From assembly GCA_009869945.1 (NCBI GenBank), contig WIXG01000035.1:248001-312000 (forward strand): DNA of 64,000 nucleotides, written 5' to 3'. Shown in pieces: positions 24,388-39,676 of this stretch. How positions within the stretch are numbered: the stretch's first letter is position 1; the number at the start of each line of letters is the position of its first letter. The notes beneath the pieces were generated by a model. That model did no database searches. It saw only the letters and a list, made by a program, of their open reading frames with translations, and was not told the DNA's origin. The position numbers and the translations under genes were made by a program. The DNA comes from Mesaphorura yosii. Lineage: Eukaryota > Arthropoda > Collembola > Poduromorpha > Tullbergiidae.

Positions 24388-27300
24388 CTAACAAATGACA
24401 CATCTTTCTGCTTGGTTACCGTCCGGCTCTTGGTGGAAGATGTCTTCAGGAGAAGAAAATCCCAAGCGCTTCCTGCTCTGGGTAAGCTGAACTCGGCGAG
24501 TCTCTCGACGGGCAACTTCCTGTAAAAATTAAAACACATGTCATGTATTAGTTATCATGTCCGCTATTCATAATTCTATTCTTGATTCAGTTATTCCCGC
24601 CTCATTCGTGTTGCTGATGAGGTAAGTGTAAATGTTATCCCCGGAGAACCACTTTTGTGACTTCATGACGATTGTTGCTGGTTCATTGACGATTCCTTGG
24701 ACGTCAGACGAATAGATTGTAAGTGAAGCATCCTTATCCAATTTCACTGAACGATGGAATTTGTGAGTAGTTTCTTCGCCACCAGCTCTGCGTGTCAAGG
24801 TCCAACCAGAAAGTGAAATTTCCTGTGAAGTGAAGATGAACAAACTTTGTCAGCTCCATTGATGACAATATCTCATTTCAAGAAGGAAGGTCGGATTAGC
24901 TACCTTGTCGCCTTTGTTGTGTATCTTGACGAACTTTCCTTCAGGGTCGTCTTCCATGATTTCAATGTCTCCACTGACATTGGCACTTGTCTCGTACGTG
25001 AAATTGGAATCCTCAGCAGAAATTTCTTCGAAGTGGGCACGCTTACGCTTCTCCCCACGAAGAGGTGTGCGCCTTAGACCTTGTTGAGTCTGCTGTTGAA
25101 GTAACAACTGGCGCGGTGAAATATTCAGCCTAACCGAACATCGACATGGATTATTTTTTAACTATTAAAGTTGTACTTCGTGCAAACACAAATTATGTAG
25201 ATGAGCTTAGTTCCTTACGTACCTCCTCTCTTCAGTTTCCAGCAATTTACGGTAAGTAGCCAACTCGTTATCCAAGCCCACTTTGGTATCCATCAGTTCT
25301 TGGTATTCGGTCATTAGAGCATTCTTTTGCCCCAACAGTTTGTCAATTTCCTCATCTCGATCAGTCAAAATTTTGGCGAAACGTTTTTGATCCTCCTCCA
25401 TTTTCTTTTCCAATCCTCTAACTTTATCCAGCAGTCCATTTCTTTCACTTTCCAATTTATTCACGATTGTGGTAAGTGTTTCGGCGCGAGAAACAGCTCC
25501 GGTTAAGTCTTCAAGCTTGGAACTCAAAGTGTTTTGAATTCTCTTGTTCTGTGACTTCAAGTCAACAACTCTTTGCTCAAACAGATTGTCAGATTCTTCT
25601 TTATTAGCTCGTAGCTGAGCCTCGAAGTCACTTCTCAATTCTTGAATCGTGTCTTGCAACTTGGCTTCGTATTCCTGTCAAAAAATCACAATTGCTTAAA
25701 ACTTTTGGCTTAAATAATTACTAATCTAGACATTGTCAAATAGAAGTTAAATTGACTGACCTGTTGAAGTTTACCATCAATTTCTTGGAGCTCGACGTTT
25801 CGACGTGTGCGAATCTCCTCGACTCTTTCCTCATATTGCTGAGTTTTGAATTGCAACTCGTCAGTTCTTGCTTGAAGCTTGTTTTCAGCATCAACGCATT
25901 TCATGGTTTCAGCTTCCAACTGCTTGCGCAATGAATCCAATTCACGCTGAAGACGAGCCACCTCTCCCTCGAGATCCTACAGGTCATAGTCAGGAAAAAT
26001 TCGAATTACCAATTACGCATTCAAGTGTTTGGATCACACTGAGGTTCTTTGCACTATTTTTCATTGTCTGGTTTCGGTTGCCCCCTTTTCGTTTTCTTAC
26101 TTTGTTATCTGCAACCAGCTTGTCTTTCTCTCCATTGCTCTTGTTCAGCTGAGCAGTCAAATTGGCAACCTGTGTCTCCAACTGTCCCACTGTTTTCAGC
26201 AAATTTGCCGCTTCCTTCGTCTTCTTGTCCAATCTGTTCACAAGAACATAATTTTAATAATTTATTAAGTTCCCAAGCCATGTAAATTCAGACGACCAAA
26301 TGACAGATAATTACAGACAACTTACTTATTTTTAGCGTCAGCATAATCGACCTTCAAAGCATTGTGATCAAAAACCAATTTTGCCTTGTCCTTGGCAGTT
26401 TCATCGACGACTCTGCGAGCGTCGTTCAGTTCTTTTTCATAGGAGGTTTGAAGTCTGTTGACTGTTCTGGTTACAGTTTCTTCAGATTTACTCAACTATA
26501 AAATTAAACATATAGAAGTCATAGATTAAATTCTAGATACGCCTTAACGCTCCCATTCTTTATTGGCCACAATGCCACAAGCCTCACCTGTCTGCTAATT
26601 TGTGCATTTTCGCTTTCCAGCTGCTGGTTGCGCTCAATGTATGCGGCCAAACGATCGTTAAGTGAAGCAAGGGTATTCTTTTCTTGAATGCGTGACAATC
26701 TCGTTGGTGACATTGGCGTTTGAGCTGAAATTGAAGAAAATAGGATTTAGGAAGTCTCGCATTGTACTGTACATCTGACACGTGATGTTGAACCTTGAGC
26801 GTGGAATAGATGTGAAGCGAAAAGAACATTAAAATTAATTCGTTGCAAATAAATTGTTTCGCCGGCAAAATGAATATTCCCGACATGCGTTTTCTTATAC
26901 TATTACATCATTATTTTTCACTTGATGTCACATGTGTACAGAACAAATATAACACCTGCCCTGCCGGCTTGGCTTGTCTTCCCTCTCTTTCAATGTCATT
27001 ACGTAATGGGAATTACGATGCAATAGAACGAACTTCGGCGGAACTTGTTTTTTTAAAGATGCACAAGGTCGGACCGGCGGCACAGGGCAAGATACGAAGA
27101 CCAAAAACGTCGGCTGTGTCATGCTCGCCTATTTTTAGTGATCGCATCATATAACATTAGGAAAATCACGATACCTTATTCCATTGTTCCACCACTGCAG
27201 AATGCGTTACTTCCATACTCCTCATTACTGTCCGTCGGTCATACTAGCTTTACATTTCATTATGGATTTGCTAGTCTTCACAATTAATTACGTATTCGAA

Positions 27301-27870
27301 AAACACGTGGAAGTCTAAGCTACTTTCTCTTGTGGAAAACCTGATGAAATGAAATTCCTCGCTCTGCATTTCTATCTTCGAGACCACTATACTGGATGAT
27401 GAAGGCTAAATTTCAAGTATACTAAACGGCCAGTCATAGTAAAACAATAATAAACGCCAATAGACCGTATTTGAGATTCGATGATTATACAACATAGGCA
27501 ACATTGGTTTTTACTGTCCACAGACCTCAGGCACTTCAAATTTAATATGCCTGTGGCCTAGACACACATCACCTCGTCCATCACGAAAACCGGGTGCGTG
27601 GGTGCGGTTGCAGCACTGTCTTGCATAGCAATGTAATGATTATGCTATTATGCATGCGAATGATTGTAAGATGCAGTGAAGTGAAACAATGGTAGTAAAT
27701 CAATATGCGATTGGCAATATTAATGAATAAAATAATGGGCATGGGCATGGATTTAATCTACAATAACTAATCTGATTAACTTTTTCCTTACCCGTGGAGC
27801 TCGACGACGGAACTTGTGGTGTGGCAGTAGATGACGAAGCCGCCGATCTTTTCGGTGCCTTTGTGGCCAT
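24388..27870 (-). CDS. Lam: B-type nuclear lamin
   Basis: An intermediate-filament protein of the nuclear lamina. Nine exons: 27870-27792, 26724-26588, 26495-26326, 26233-26101, 25976-25761, 25674-25223, 25129-24904, 24822-24601 and 24519-24388, giving 588 aa (human lamin B1 has 586). Domains: Ser/Thr-rich head with [10 protein letters not shown], next to the CDK-type mitotic site; coil 1A starting [20 protein letters not shown]; a long alpha-helical rod ending [23 protein letters not shown]; Ig-like lamin tail domain ([38 protein letters not shown]); and a C-terminal CaaX box CVIC for farnesylation. Exon 8 joins exon 9 as NTNE|EVARRE, matching the EEVA motif of vertebrate lamins. This requires a GC-AG intron (24600-24520). 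The first intron is about 1.07 kb. Confidence 0.96.
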
Positions 27871-29461
27871 GTCTTCTTTGCTAGAGTGAGTCGGAATTAC
27901 TCGAAGTACGAAACAGCGCTAGGAACCAGTAAATAGGAAAAACGAAAGAGTACTTAGGTCCAAACAGTGAAAAGGTAAAACTGGAATTAAAACGAATTCG
28001 GATTAATCAATAACTGGAATTAAAAACCAACCCGAAGTCTACACCGCGTCTCCTTCACCACTGGCCGTGGTATACTGCAATGTAATGTTGAGAGATGAAT
28101 TTTTCACCCCGGATCGCCGGTATAATAATTCTTCTGACTAATGGATGTGGAGAACAGCGCAGACACAGCACAACGGGAAGGGAAAATGACGCACGCACGA
28201 ACAGAACGAGCGAGTACCTATGAATACGGTTGTGTACAGTGCACTGCAGCGTACGATAGCGAGTCTTTTTGTCAGTTACAATCCACTGCTTTGTGTTTTA
28301 GCTCTCTTTTCAGAGGCAGAAGGCGCAGATTCCGTCTTTCTTTGACGTTTGACTTTGGCTTGGGCTTTGTAATTTTATCAACAAAAACAAAATGGTCCAT
28401 GTACAGATGTAGTTTAAGCCAACCCTCTTGAGATGTGCGGACTTTTTTGTTCACCCCTCTCAAGAAACGTTTTGTACTAATCGATTTGTATGGAGCAATT
28501 TAGGCAAACTAATTTATACACTCCAGGATGATGCACTATCTACCGGTCCCTGCAAGTAGACACTTGAACGCAAAAGAACAAAATAACTCCGCTTCGTCGA
28601 CTGACCTGGAACCGTTAGATTAGAAGTAGATAAGAAAATAACAACATGTGTGAACGAGTAGCGTACAACATGTCATACAACGGTAATGATTCGGCGATCA
28701 GGGAATGAATGAATCTTTCATTTCGCGTTGTTCGGGCAGTTTGGGGGCGGCAAATGCAGCAATGCTTTATTGAACACATGAAATAGAACGGAGCCAGGCC
28801 CTTTGGAATGCAAATACTATGAAAAGGAGATCGACACGAAATCAATCTTTTGTTCCATCACCGCATGCGCCTTTTGCGATGCAACTTTTGATTGGCTATG
28901 AAGGGCTGGTGGCTGATGATGGTCGAAAACCTTGAATCTGCATAGCTAACGCGAGTTTGGTCATAGAAACGTTTTCAGATTAGCAGGGTCGGTCGCTTCA
29001 AATCATGGCCTCCTTGACCGACAGCACGTGTGCCTACGTACTTTCTGCTCTGCTTCAGCAAGTGCCAAGACCAAGGTCCTAATGAGGCGGGTCCCGGACC
29101 TCGTGGATGCGAGAAGTTACTCCGTGCATGCGATGCTTCTCAGAAATTCGAAATTAAACAAAATTTGATCTTGGAATAAATTATGTCAAAGCTAATCCGG
29201 AGCTATAATCCTGGCAAGCGCCATTACAGTCAAAACGCACACGAACGCAGCCGGTCACAATTTCACTCTGTGACGAATTAACGAGAAGCGTAAGATCCGT
29301 TCTCCGCCAGCAATTGCGAGTATTGTGGTGGGTCGCGCTCACATTCCTGACATTTTCAATACACTACTGCAGGGCAGACGCTGAAGAAACAAACTTGACA
29401 CCTGTAAGGTCACATATGCTTGGAACTGATCAGAAATCACCCAAGGCATTAAACGATTGTG
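27871..29461. promoter_or_regulatory. Lamin upstream region
   Basis: These 1.6 kb lie upstream of lamin (-) and before the unrecognised + ORF, and probably hold the lamin promoter and 5' UTR. No convincing gene is seen. A short frame from 29182 and a hydrophobic frame around 29314-29380 lack coherent start codons or homology. Good-looking splice signals occur (GTAAGA at about 29291, CTGCAG near 29362, GTAAGG near 29403) and may belong to 5' exons of the + strand gene that follows. Confidence 0.3.
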
Positions 29462-29639
29462 AAATGAATGGACATTCTATTCAGGATTTGCAAAGGATTA
29501 CACATTTTCTGGACAATGCAGAATCTCGTCCTGTCTCACCGCCCAACACTCGAAACTTACCCTGGGCGACGTCGTTTCTGACTTCAGCCTAATACATTCG
29601 CCTCTGTCAAAGTCTCTGAACATTCAGTCAAAAGTAAAC

Positions 29640-30704
29640 TTGGATCCAATCGTTCACGATGACACAAATTCTATGTCGTCAACTATTGCCCCAGGACGTA
29701 TAGGTCCGTCGACGAGATTAGGAGCCACTGTTCCGCCATCACTACCGATATCGCTATTTTTTCCAAAAGAGACGAATTATTCGCATGAAAGCAAGGCACA
29801 AAATGCCGAGTGTAATATCTTCTGTGGAATTGGAAAACAGGAAAGCATCACACATGACGCATTCAAAAACGTGAACCTGATTCCAATGCTGCGATTTCCG
29901 TGCACTCCAAACAACCACTCCTCTCGGGAGCTCACAAATATCGCCAACCCTGTAGAATTCGCAACTATTTCAAATGAATCGATTCCGGTGAACATCGACG
30001 TAAATGTTGCAGCTCACGCCAACAGCATTCCGATCGGAATAGTGTCAAGAAATATTCGTGGACGTGGAAGCACTCATCGAAGTCGAGCTCATGAAAACGA
30101 GGATGAGTTGGAAACCGAAAACAAAGACGATAAGCAGGAAGATGTTGAGAACCCAGCCCCAGCGAACAATGCTGACCACCTGGCAGTCCATTCAAGTAAC
30201 TCAAGTTTGCTCTCAATCAATGTCCAATCTATAAACTGTCCAGATGTATACGCCGCCGATTCCGACGTTACAATGGGAGGCTCGGATTGTGATCTTCATT
30301 CAGTCTGTTCATGTTCAAGTGATGAAGACAACGATTTTCGTTCGAGCTCAAGTTCTGGCTACTCTGCGGATGACGAAGAATCATTACACAGTAGTAATTG
30401 CAGCATAGATGGAATTGAAAGTGACCAGCAATAAAGTTTACACAACCCCATTGACAATGGGACAACAGATACCGCTTCTCAGTCTCAACAATCTCAAGGC
30501 GACCTCCTGTCAGTTCACGAAACTAGTCTAACTAGTAGGAATGACTCTACAGGAACACTTCAATCTCAAGCTGGCATACGACAGCCAACATTTGTTACCC
30601 CTGACCCGGAGCGAGCGCCCACAACCTCTACCCTCCCAGCTTGGCAGTCGAGACTGTCCGTTCGAGCTCGAGCAAATACTGACCGCAGTCGAAAAACGCT
30701 ATAA
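29640..30704 (+). CDS. Unrecognised acidic Ser-rich ORF with an internal stop
   Basis: I do not recognise this protein. A frame open from about 29461 has its first ATG at 29673 (MSSTIAPGR) and runs to TAA at 30432-30434. The same frame then stays open for 89 more codons to a TAA at 30702-30704, and AATAAA follows 40 bp later (30744). The product is hydrophilic, with an acidic Asn/Asp/Glu region, then a Ser/Asp cluster (CSCSSDEDNDF, SSSSSGYSADDEESLHSSNC). After the internal stop it is Ser/Thr/Gln-rich and ends with a basic stretch (WQSRLSVRARANTDRSRK). Similar composition on both sides of the TAA suggests one protein interrupted by a stop. Upstream, a different frame (29314-29592) starts without ATG. 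It may be a decaying gene, a mis-sequenced gene, or one with unseen 5' exons. Confidence 0.4.
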
Positions 30705-30724
30705 ACAATGATAAAATTGCAATG

Positions 30725-30730
30725 TTTATT
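30725..30730 (-). terminator. Poly(A) signal AATAAA of the S1-like gene
   Basis: TTTATT on + (AATAAA on -) lies about 76 bp past the stop of the S1-like gene. It overlaps the 3' region of the convergent + ORF. Assignment is by position. Confidence 0.5.
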
Positions 30731-30743
30731 GCGAGTTCGTGAA

Positions 30744-30749
30744 AATAAA
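30744..30749 (+). terminator. Poly(A) signal AATAAA after the Ser-rich ORF
   Basis: AATAAA lies 40 bp after the second stop (30704) of the unrecognised + ORF. Its spacing fits a transcript whose true coding end is 30704 rather than 30434. Assignment is by position. Confidence 0.45.
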
Positions 30750-30805
30750 TAATACAATGAATCTGACAACACATACATGTGAATACTTAAAATACTCGAT
30801 CCAAT

Positions 30806-31523
30806 TTAGTTATCTGTACTGAATACCATGTTTTCGCCATTGATAAACGCACCATCAAGTTTAAGGGAAATGTGATTATTACCTCTCGGCGCACCTTCAC
30901 CGTACGCCTTGAACATAAAACTCTTCCTTTTCTCCGTCGTATTCTCCAAGTCGATTAGGCGATGTCTATTGAAGCGATTAACTTTAGGCATACTGCTAGC
31001 TAAGTCGTACATGGCTTCGCACCAGTAATGGCGTCTGTGAAATAGATCAGTCACTTGAAACTTGTACTGGGTGCTGGGAGTGAGCTTTGCACCAAACTTG
31101 GAAAATACATCTTTGCATTCCACTTCGACGTCTCGGTTTGCAACATTTTCGATAATGATGGTGTGGACCTGGAACAGTTGTTTCTCGCTGTCCACTTCAT
31201 TTGCCATTTGCTTGCCCGAATAAAACTGCACATTCCAATCGTTGGGACCTCCTCCATTCTTGTGCCCGAGTTGACCCTGTTACAAAAGGTCGTTTTTAAT
31301 CTTTTTAATAAAAAAATTCATGTCACTTAGGACTAGTCCGTGCTCTTACCTTTTGCCTCAGCTTAGAAACTGATTCTCTAATTGCAACTTCTTCATGAAA
31401 GTTCCGTATTTCATCTTCCTCCGATATTTTATTCCGATGATGCAAGACGAACACAAGAAATATTACTCCCAGCACCACCAGCACAAAATACTTGATCCGG
31501 CTTTGCAGTATAAAGTCAATCAT
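30806..31523 (-). CDS. Membrane-anchored protein with an S1/SPH-like ectodomain
   Basis: Two exons, 31523-31350 and 31276-30806, joined by a GTAAGA...CAG intron, encode 214 aa. The N terminus has a single hydrophobic helix (KYFVLVVLGVIFLVFVLHH, about residues 11-29), read as a type II anchor or uncleaved signal, then a short charged helix ending SKLRQK. The rest reads QVHTIIIENVANRDVEVECK, FGAKLTPSTQYKFQV and HYWCEAMY, later SFMFKAYGEG. The order of a beta-strand with I-x-N, a VxC motif, G-x-x-L, a Y-x-F strand, a Y/F-W-C motif and a final F-x-x-Y strand is that of the plant self-incompatibility protein S1 (SPH) fold, with both central cysteines kept. Function unknown; possibly a secreted or cell-surface domain. 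The fold assignment is my inference from pattern only. Confidence 0.6.
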
Positions 31524-32225
31524 GATTGATCATTCTAATTTCGGGATCCTCCGATGTTTCAGTTTCCGCCGCTCGCGCTCCTCCAGTTTTGCTCGACTTG
31601 ACACTTACCAACAATGGAATTTTAGACTCATTGCGAGCGGAAATGCGTTGCAATGCAATCTAACTGCGTCAAAGCAGAGTTCTTTGTGAAAATTAATCCT
31701 ACGTTATGTCACTTTCGTATTTCTTCGACAATTTGAACGCCCCAGTACCACACTGTTATCAGCGATTCCTTCCTCCAGGTTTATCTTCATATCTAGCCGA
31801 TAAAGCTGCTAACACACGTCAGTATGGAAAGTCTGAGAACTTCGGTGGCACGTAGTAAACAAACAGCACAGTATTTTCAAAAAGTTCGCGTTTATTAGGT
31901 TGTAGTTGCCACAACGCATAACAGGACAAGTCAAAGATAAAAGAAACTGAGTTACTTCATTTCGAACAAATTCTAATTATTCTAAGATCAAAATGAATTA
32001 TATGAAACAAACAACCGGTATAAATTCATGAGATTTCATCCGACGATCTCAAGAGTAGCCAAAATGAATCTACTCACAATACATTAACTTCTTGACAATA
32101 GCGACAATAGTAACAATACACAGATTCACAAAGTACACCATTCAACAATAGTGTCAAGTATATCAATGCTATCGGGCTGTCGTCCCTATACAAGAAATTA
32201 TTAATGAAATGCTTTTTATCCTAAT
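31524..32225. other. Gap between S1-like gene and KAT7
   Basis: These 702 bp hold the promoter of the S1-like gene (- strand) at the low-coordinate end and the KAT7 3' UTR at the other. A TTTATT (AATAAA on -) at 31891-31896 could end the KAT7 transcript, about 330 bp past its stop. No gene is seen inside. Confidence 0.35.
31891..31896 (-). terminator. Possible poly(A) signal AATAAA of KAT7
   Basis: A canonical signal on the - strand about 330 bp after the KAT7 stop codon. The distance is plausible for a 3' UTR but the assignment is by position only. Confidence 0.4.
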
Positions 32226-35755
<3,530 letters not shown>

Positions 35756-36613
35756 AGACAACGAAGGCCCACATTTGTGTCACCAAGTCGTAAGGGCGAA
35801 TTAACGTCTAACGTGAAGCTTCCTCCAGAAGATGGAACAGAAAAAGCCTATTATCTTTTACCTTATGATTCAAAGATAACGTTAAGGTTAAAGGTGTGTG
35901 TCACAACTTCCACAACCTACTGAACTTAGACTCAAGAACAACTGAATAAGAATTTAGTGCTTGCAGTGGATTAATTGGTTTAATAATGTAACAACGACCA
36001 CAGTCGCAATAAGCGCATACATATGTACATATGCCTATTGTCAGTTTCGCTGCAATAAAGCGTAGCCTCTACTGCAATATCCGGGGTAAGGAAAGACGCC
36101 TCAAGGATAGGTAAAACTCTCGCAAGAAACAAGATGCGTTTCACAGGAGAAAGTCCTACTGTCGTATGGTGCGACGATTCTCCTTTCTCCACTATCAATC
36201 TGGTGTCCATGGACATGCTGTTAAGGCTGAGGAGGTTTAGGCGTGACTTCAAAACACTCATAACACTTTGACCAGGGACCTTCAACTTCAAGAATGAGGC
36301 CTCTGTAAGTACTGACAACTCCGATAATTTGGACTGCGGATGAAAGTTGTGCTCAGTTGAATAGATGTGTTTATTTTTTTTCCAAATTTGCGTAATTCCT
36401 TCTGATAATTCTTTTCCAAATTTCTAGCTTTAGACGTTCTCTCTTTAGCCAAATTTTTACGTCCACTCGAACAGGAAAAATTCGAATAAATTACTCAACA
36501 ATGTCATAAATATTAACTGCTAATTGATGGATTCTTTAGTTATTCTTTCGTGAAGAACGTACATGGCTGCACAAAGTCTACCTAGCTAAGTTGCTTTAAA
36601 GTTAAAGATAAAT
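35756..36613. other. GAK 3' region and KAT7 promoter
   Basis: These 858 bp separate two genes in tandem on the - strand. A TTTATT (AATAAA on -) at 36370-36375 is a likely GAK poly(A) signal, and the KAT7 promoter should lie nearer 35756-36000. An open frame on the - strand at 35980-36318 (112 codons, no ATG at its start) has no recognised domain. A small spliced reading with an ATG near 36505 is possible but I cannot support it. Confidence 0.35.
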
Positions 36614-39600
36614 TCATTGTTGCTCCTCTTGACTAAAATAACTCCATGCTTCATTCAATTCAATAAATATTGATTTTGCCAATGTTTCCCATTCTGTCCC
36701 AACTTGCTTATCTGGGTGTACACACAAACACGCTTTTCGGTAGACTTTCTTCACTTGAATTGGCTGAATCATTTGTGACATCGGGTGCTCCTCCCAGGTA
36801 CAAGTAGGCCAGGTGACAGTATGAAGCGACGACAAAAGTGCGCGGATATTTTTCCTATTTTGCCCGTCTTTCGTCCATTTCCGAATCTAGAAGCGGAAAG
36901 ATAATAGAAATTAATTACACTATCAAGCAGGAACTTTTCACTGAAGGTATTTTGAACGTGATAATAACTACCTTAATGGTTATCGGATCCAAATCCTTCG
37001 TAGTTGCTTCCATTCTGAGTTCGCCAATTGTCTGCGTTGTTGGTTTATTCGATGTTGTAAACCCAACATCATTTAAAAACTCCCCGAACACTGCATTCAA
37101 GTCTTGTCTAACTGGTGGTGCTTCCGGTTTATCATCAAATAAAGAACGCGAATAGTTGGGACCTTGCATGTTCACATTTGTTTTCGGAAGTGCACCGGAT
37201 TTGGTGGACGATGGCTTTGACCCAAGATCTAAGTCAAATTCGAACCCACTGAACCCTGGCCCAGTCCCATTGCCAAGCAACTGAGTTAAGTTTGGACTCG
37301 ATACATTCTTCTTCAGCTCATCCGGCTTTAAAGTACCGCCAAGAAATAGAGATGTGAACGACGAAGACGATGGCATCTATAAAGCAAAAGTTTCGGTTAA
37401 CAAGAATAAGAGAAATGGTTTTAAAAACAAGACGGTATGGACGCGATAGGAGAGAAAATACAATGCCTAATTTGCTTAGAGCTAAAGTACTAGAATAATT
37501 TACCGTGCTTCCTGGGTTTGTGTTTGCTGTCGGTGGAATTGGCTCTTGACCAATCACTACAGAGGGCCCGGATCCAAATAAATCATCCAACAAGTTGACA
37601 TTAGCGTTATTTGACACGGGTGCTGCTTTATGGCTGCTGGAACCGTTCGTCATATCAGAAAAGAGATCCATAGAAGGCGCAGGAACGTTTTCTGAGACTT
37701 GTGTTGACCCAGTGGATGTGGGTACATTCGAGCTGAAGAGATCTGAGAGTAAATCTGCGTCCGTCCTGAATGAAGCAAAAAAAAGAAGAAAACACTTGTC
37801 AATACTAAAGTCTTCTTGGCTGTGAATGGTTAAACCTAGTGCTCGTATTTGTGTTGGCGACAATTACAAGAAGCTTACTTTATTGTAAAATTTTTTTCTC
37901 TTGGTGGCTTGCTACCGTCAGCCCTTTCCGCTTGATTGTCTACTGGGCCATCATCCCCGAAGTTTAAGAGATTGTCTACAATCACTGGTTGCGATATCAG
38001 ATTCATAGGTTCTTGGGTAGACGTTGGTTTTGGCGGTCTGGGTGGTTTAGGCGAGGGAGGTTGGGGAGGCCTAGAGGGGAGGACATTTGAAACTCGCTCA
38101 TCCTCGCCAAAATTGTGACGATGTTTAGGTGGCAATGGTGGTGCCTCCCCAGGTCCTGGTTCTGTATCCATTTGACGAATTGTTTGTCGCGATTGCTGTT
38201 GTGGCGGTGGTGGCCCTGGCGGCCTTTGACCTGGTGCCGCTGGATTGTAATAATTATCACGAATGTTCTTGAATAGTGACTCCGCTCCCACTAAATATGT
38301 ATAATAATTGATTATGGTCCCGAAATCTTGGACTTTCACAATAAAAATAGTACCTTTCAACGAGGAAAATAAACTTTTAGTCGTGGAGGCCGCTTGTTGA
38401 GGGAACGAGTTCATGAGATTTGGAGGGAGTACAGGATCTTCAAAGACCGGCCTGACGTACTCCAGTTTAAGAACTTGGTAATCTATGAGGAGTCTTTTAA
38501 TATCACTGAAGGAGAGTCTTTCTTCGGGATTAACTTTCAAAAGCCCGTCAATAGTTCTCTTAAAATTGGGGCAAATCTCGTCTTCCGCCAATGTGTATTT
38601 CCCATTCAGAATGGCCAATTTATTTGAATCTGGGAACGGGTGATTTCCAAACCACATCAGGTAAAGCATGCACCCAAGGGCCCACAAATCGACTCGCGAA
38701 TCGATGATATAATTTTCCCAAAGAGAAACAATTTCAGGAGCTCGGTACCTGAAAAGAGAACAATGTTTTAAGAACATTTGAATTCCGAGATAAATTAGTT
38801 TAATTATTCTCGCATATGAATCAGGAAGGTTCATTACATTGGCGTTGTAACAGTAGCCAATTCTTCTTCGACAATGCTTCTTTGTTTACTTGACCAGTCT
38901 ATTTCTGGCTTAATAATATCAGTTGATGCAGAACCAAAATCAATCAGCTTGACATAACCATCTGGACCAACCATGAAATTCTCCAGCTTTGAAAGAGAAA
39001 GAAATTCTTAGTCATCTATTCAGTCTACTCTATTCATATGCCTAATTGTTCTAAAATGTGTGCTAAAGGAACGTGTCTTACCTTAATATCACGATGTGAT
39101 AACCCGAAAGAATGACAATATTCTACCGCATCTACACACTGTTTGAATATATTGCCAACCAGAGGCTCATTCTTGGTAGTTTTTGGTAACGGGCAACAGT
39201 ATTCCATGACGAGATAGAAAAACTCCGTAGATGAGGTGGAGGAATGCTTCCTTACAGTGGAATGCGTCGTTATGCATTGTATGATATTCGGGTGATTAAA
39301 TTGCTTGATCAACTCCACTTCCGCCATTGCAGAATTCTTTTGTAAATTAGTTGACACATTCATTCTCTAGATTACCAAATTTTTTTGAACATTAGTGAGG
39401 TCTTTTAACGTTAAATGAGTCAAAACGAGATTACTAACCTTTACGGCGTACAATTGAGGCTGTGAACCTTGATGTTGGGATGTCGGCGAGGAATCTTCAC
39501 CAAGATATACATATGAGAAACCACCTGAGATCATATACGGTTTTAACTTGATATCGCCAAATCTTCCACTTTGGATATCACTTACCTTCAGCTAAAAGTC

Positions 39601-39676
39601 GACTTAATTTCAAGAACCAGCCTTGACCAAGATTAAGTACTTCCACAGGAACATCACCTCCATTTCCGCTTGACAT
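36614..39676 (-). CDS. GAK: Cyclin-G-associated kinase / auxilin, form without PTEN-C2
   Basis: GAK recruits Hsc70 to uncoat clathrin vesicles and phosphorylates adaptor mu subunits. Nine exons: 39676-39586, 39524-39439, 39366-39082, 38986-38838, 38748-38354, 38290-37879, 37765-37504, 37376-36972 and 36886-36614, giving 785 aa (human 1311). The NAK-family kinase (about residues 20-330) has loop LAEGGFSYVYLG, YAVKRM lysine, SHRDIKLEN, DFGSA and PMYRAPEIV. A proline-rich segment follows (RPPGPPPPQQQ, PPRPPKP) with adaptor/clathrin motifs NLLNFGDD, DLLSDLF, MDLFSDM and LLDDLFGSG. The J domain at the C terminus has YRKACLCVHPDKQ with the HPD triad, ending NEAWSYF. The PTEN-like phosphatase and C2 domains, normally between kinase and clathrin-binding parts, are absent, and introns there are too short to hide them. 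Confidence 0.92.

Noticed and set aside
35980-36318. 112-codon open frame on the - strand between GAK and KAT7
   Set aside because: No ATG start and no confident homology; a loose likeness to checkpoint clamp proteins such as RAD9 did not hold up on comparison.
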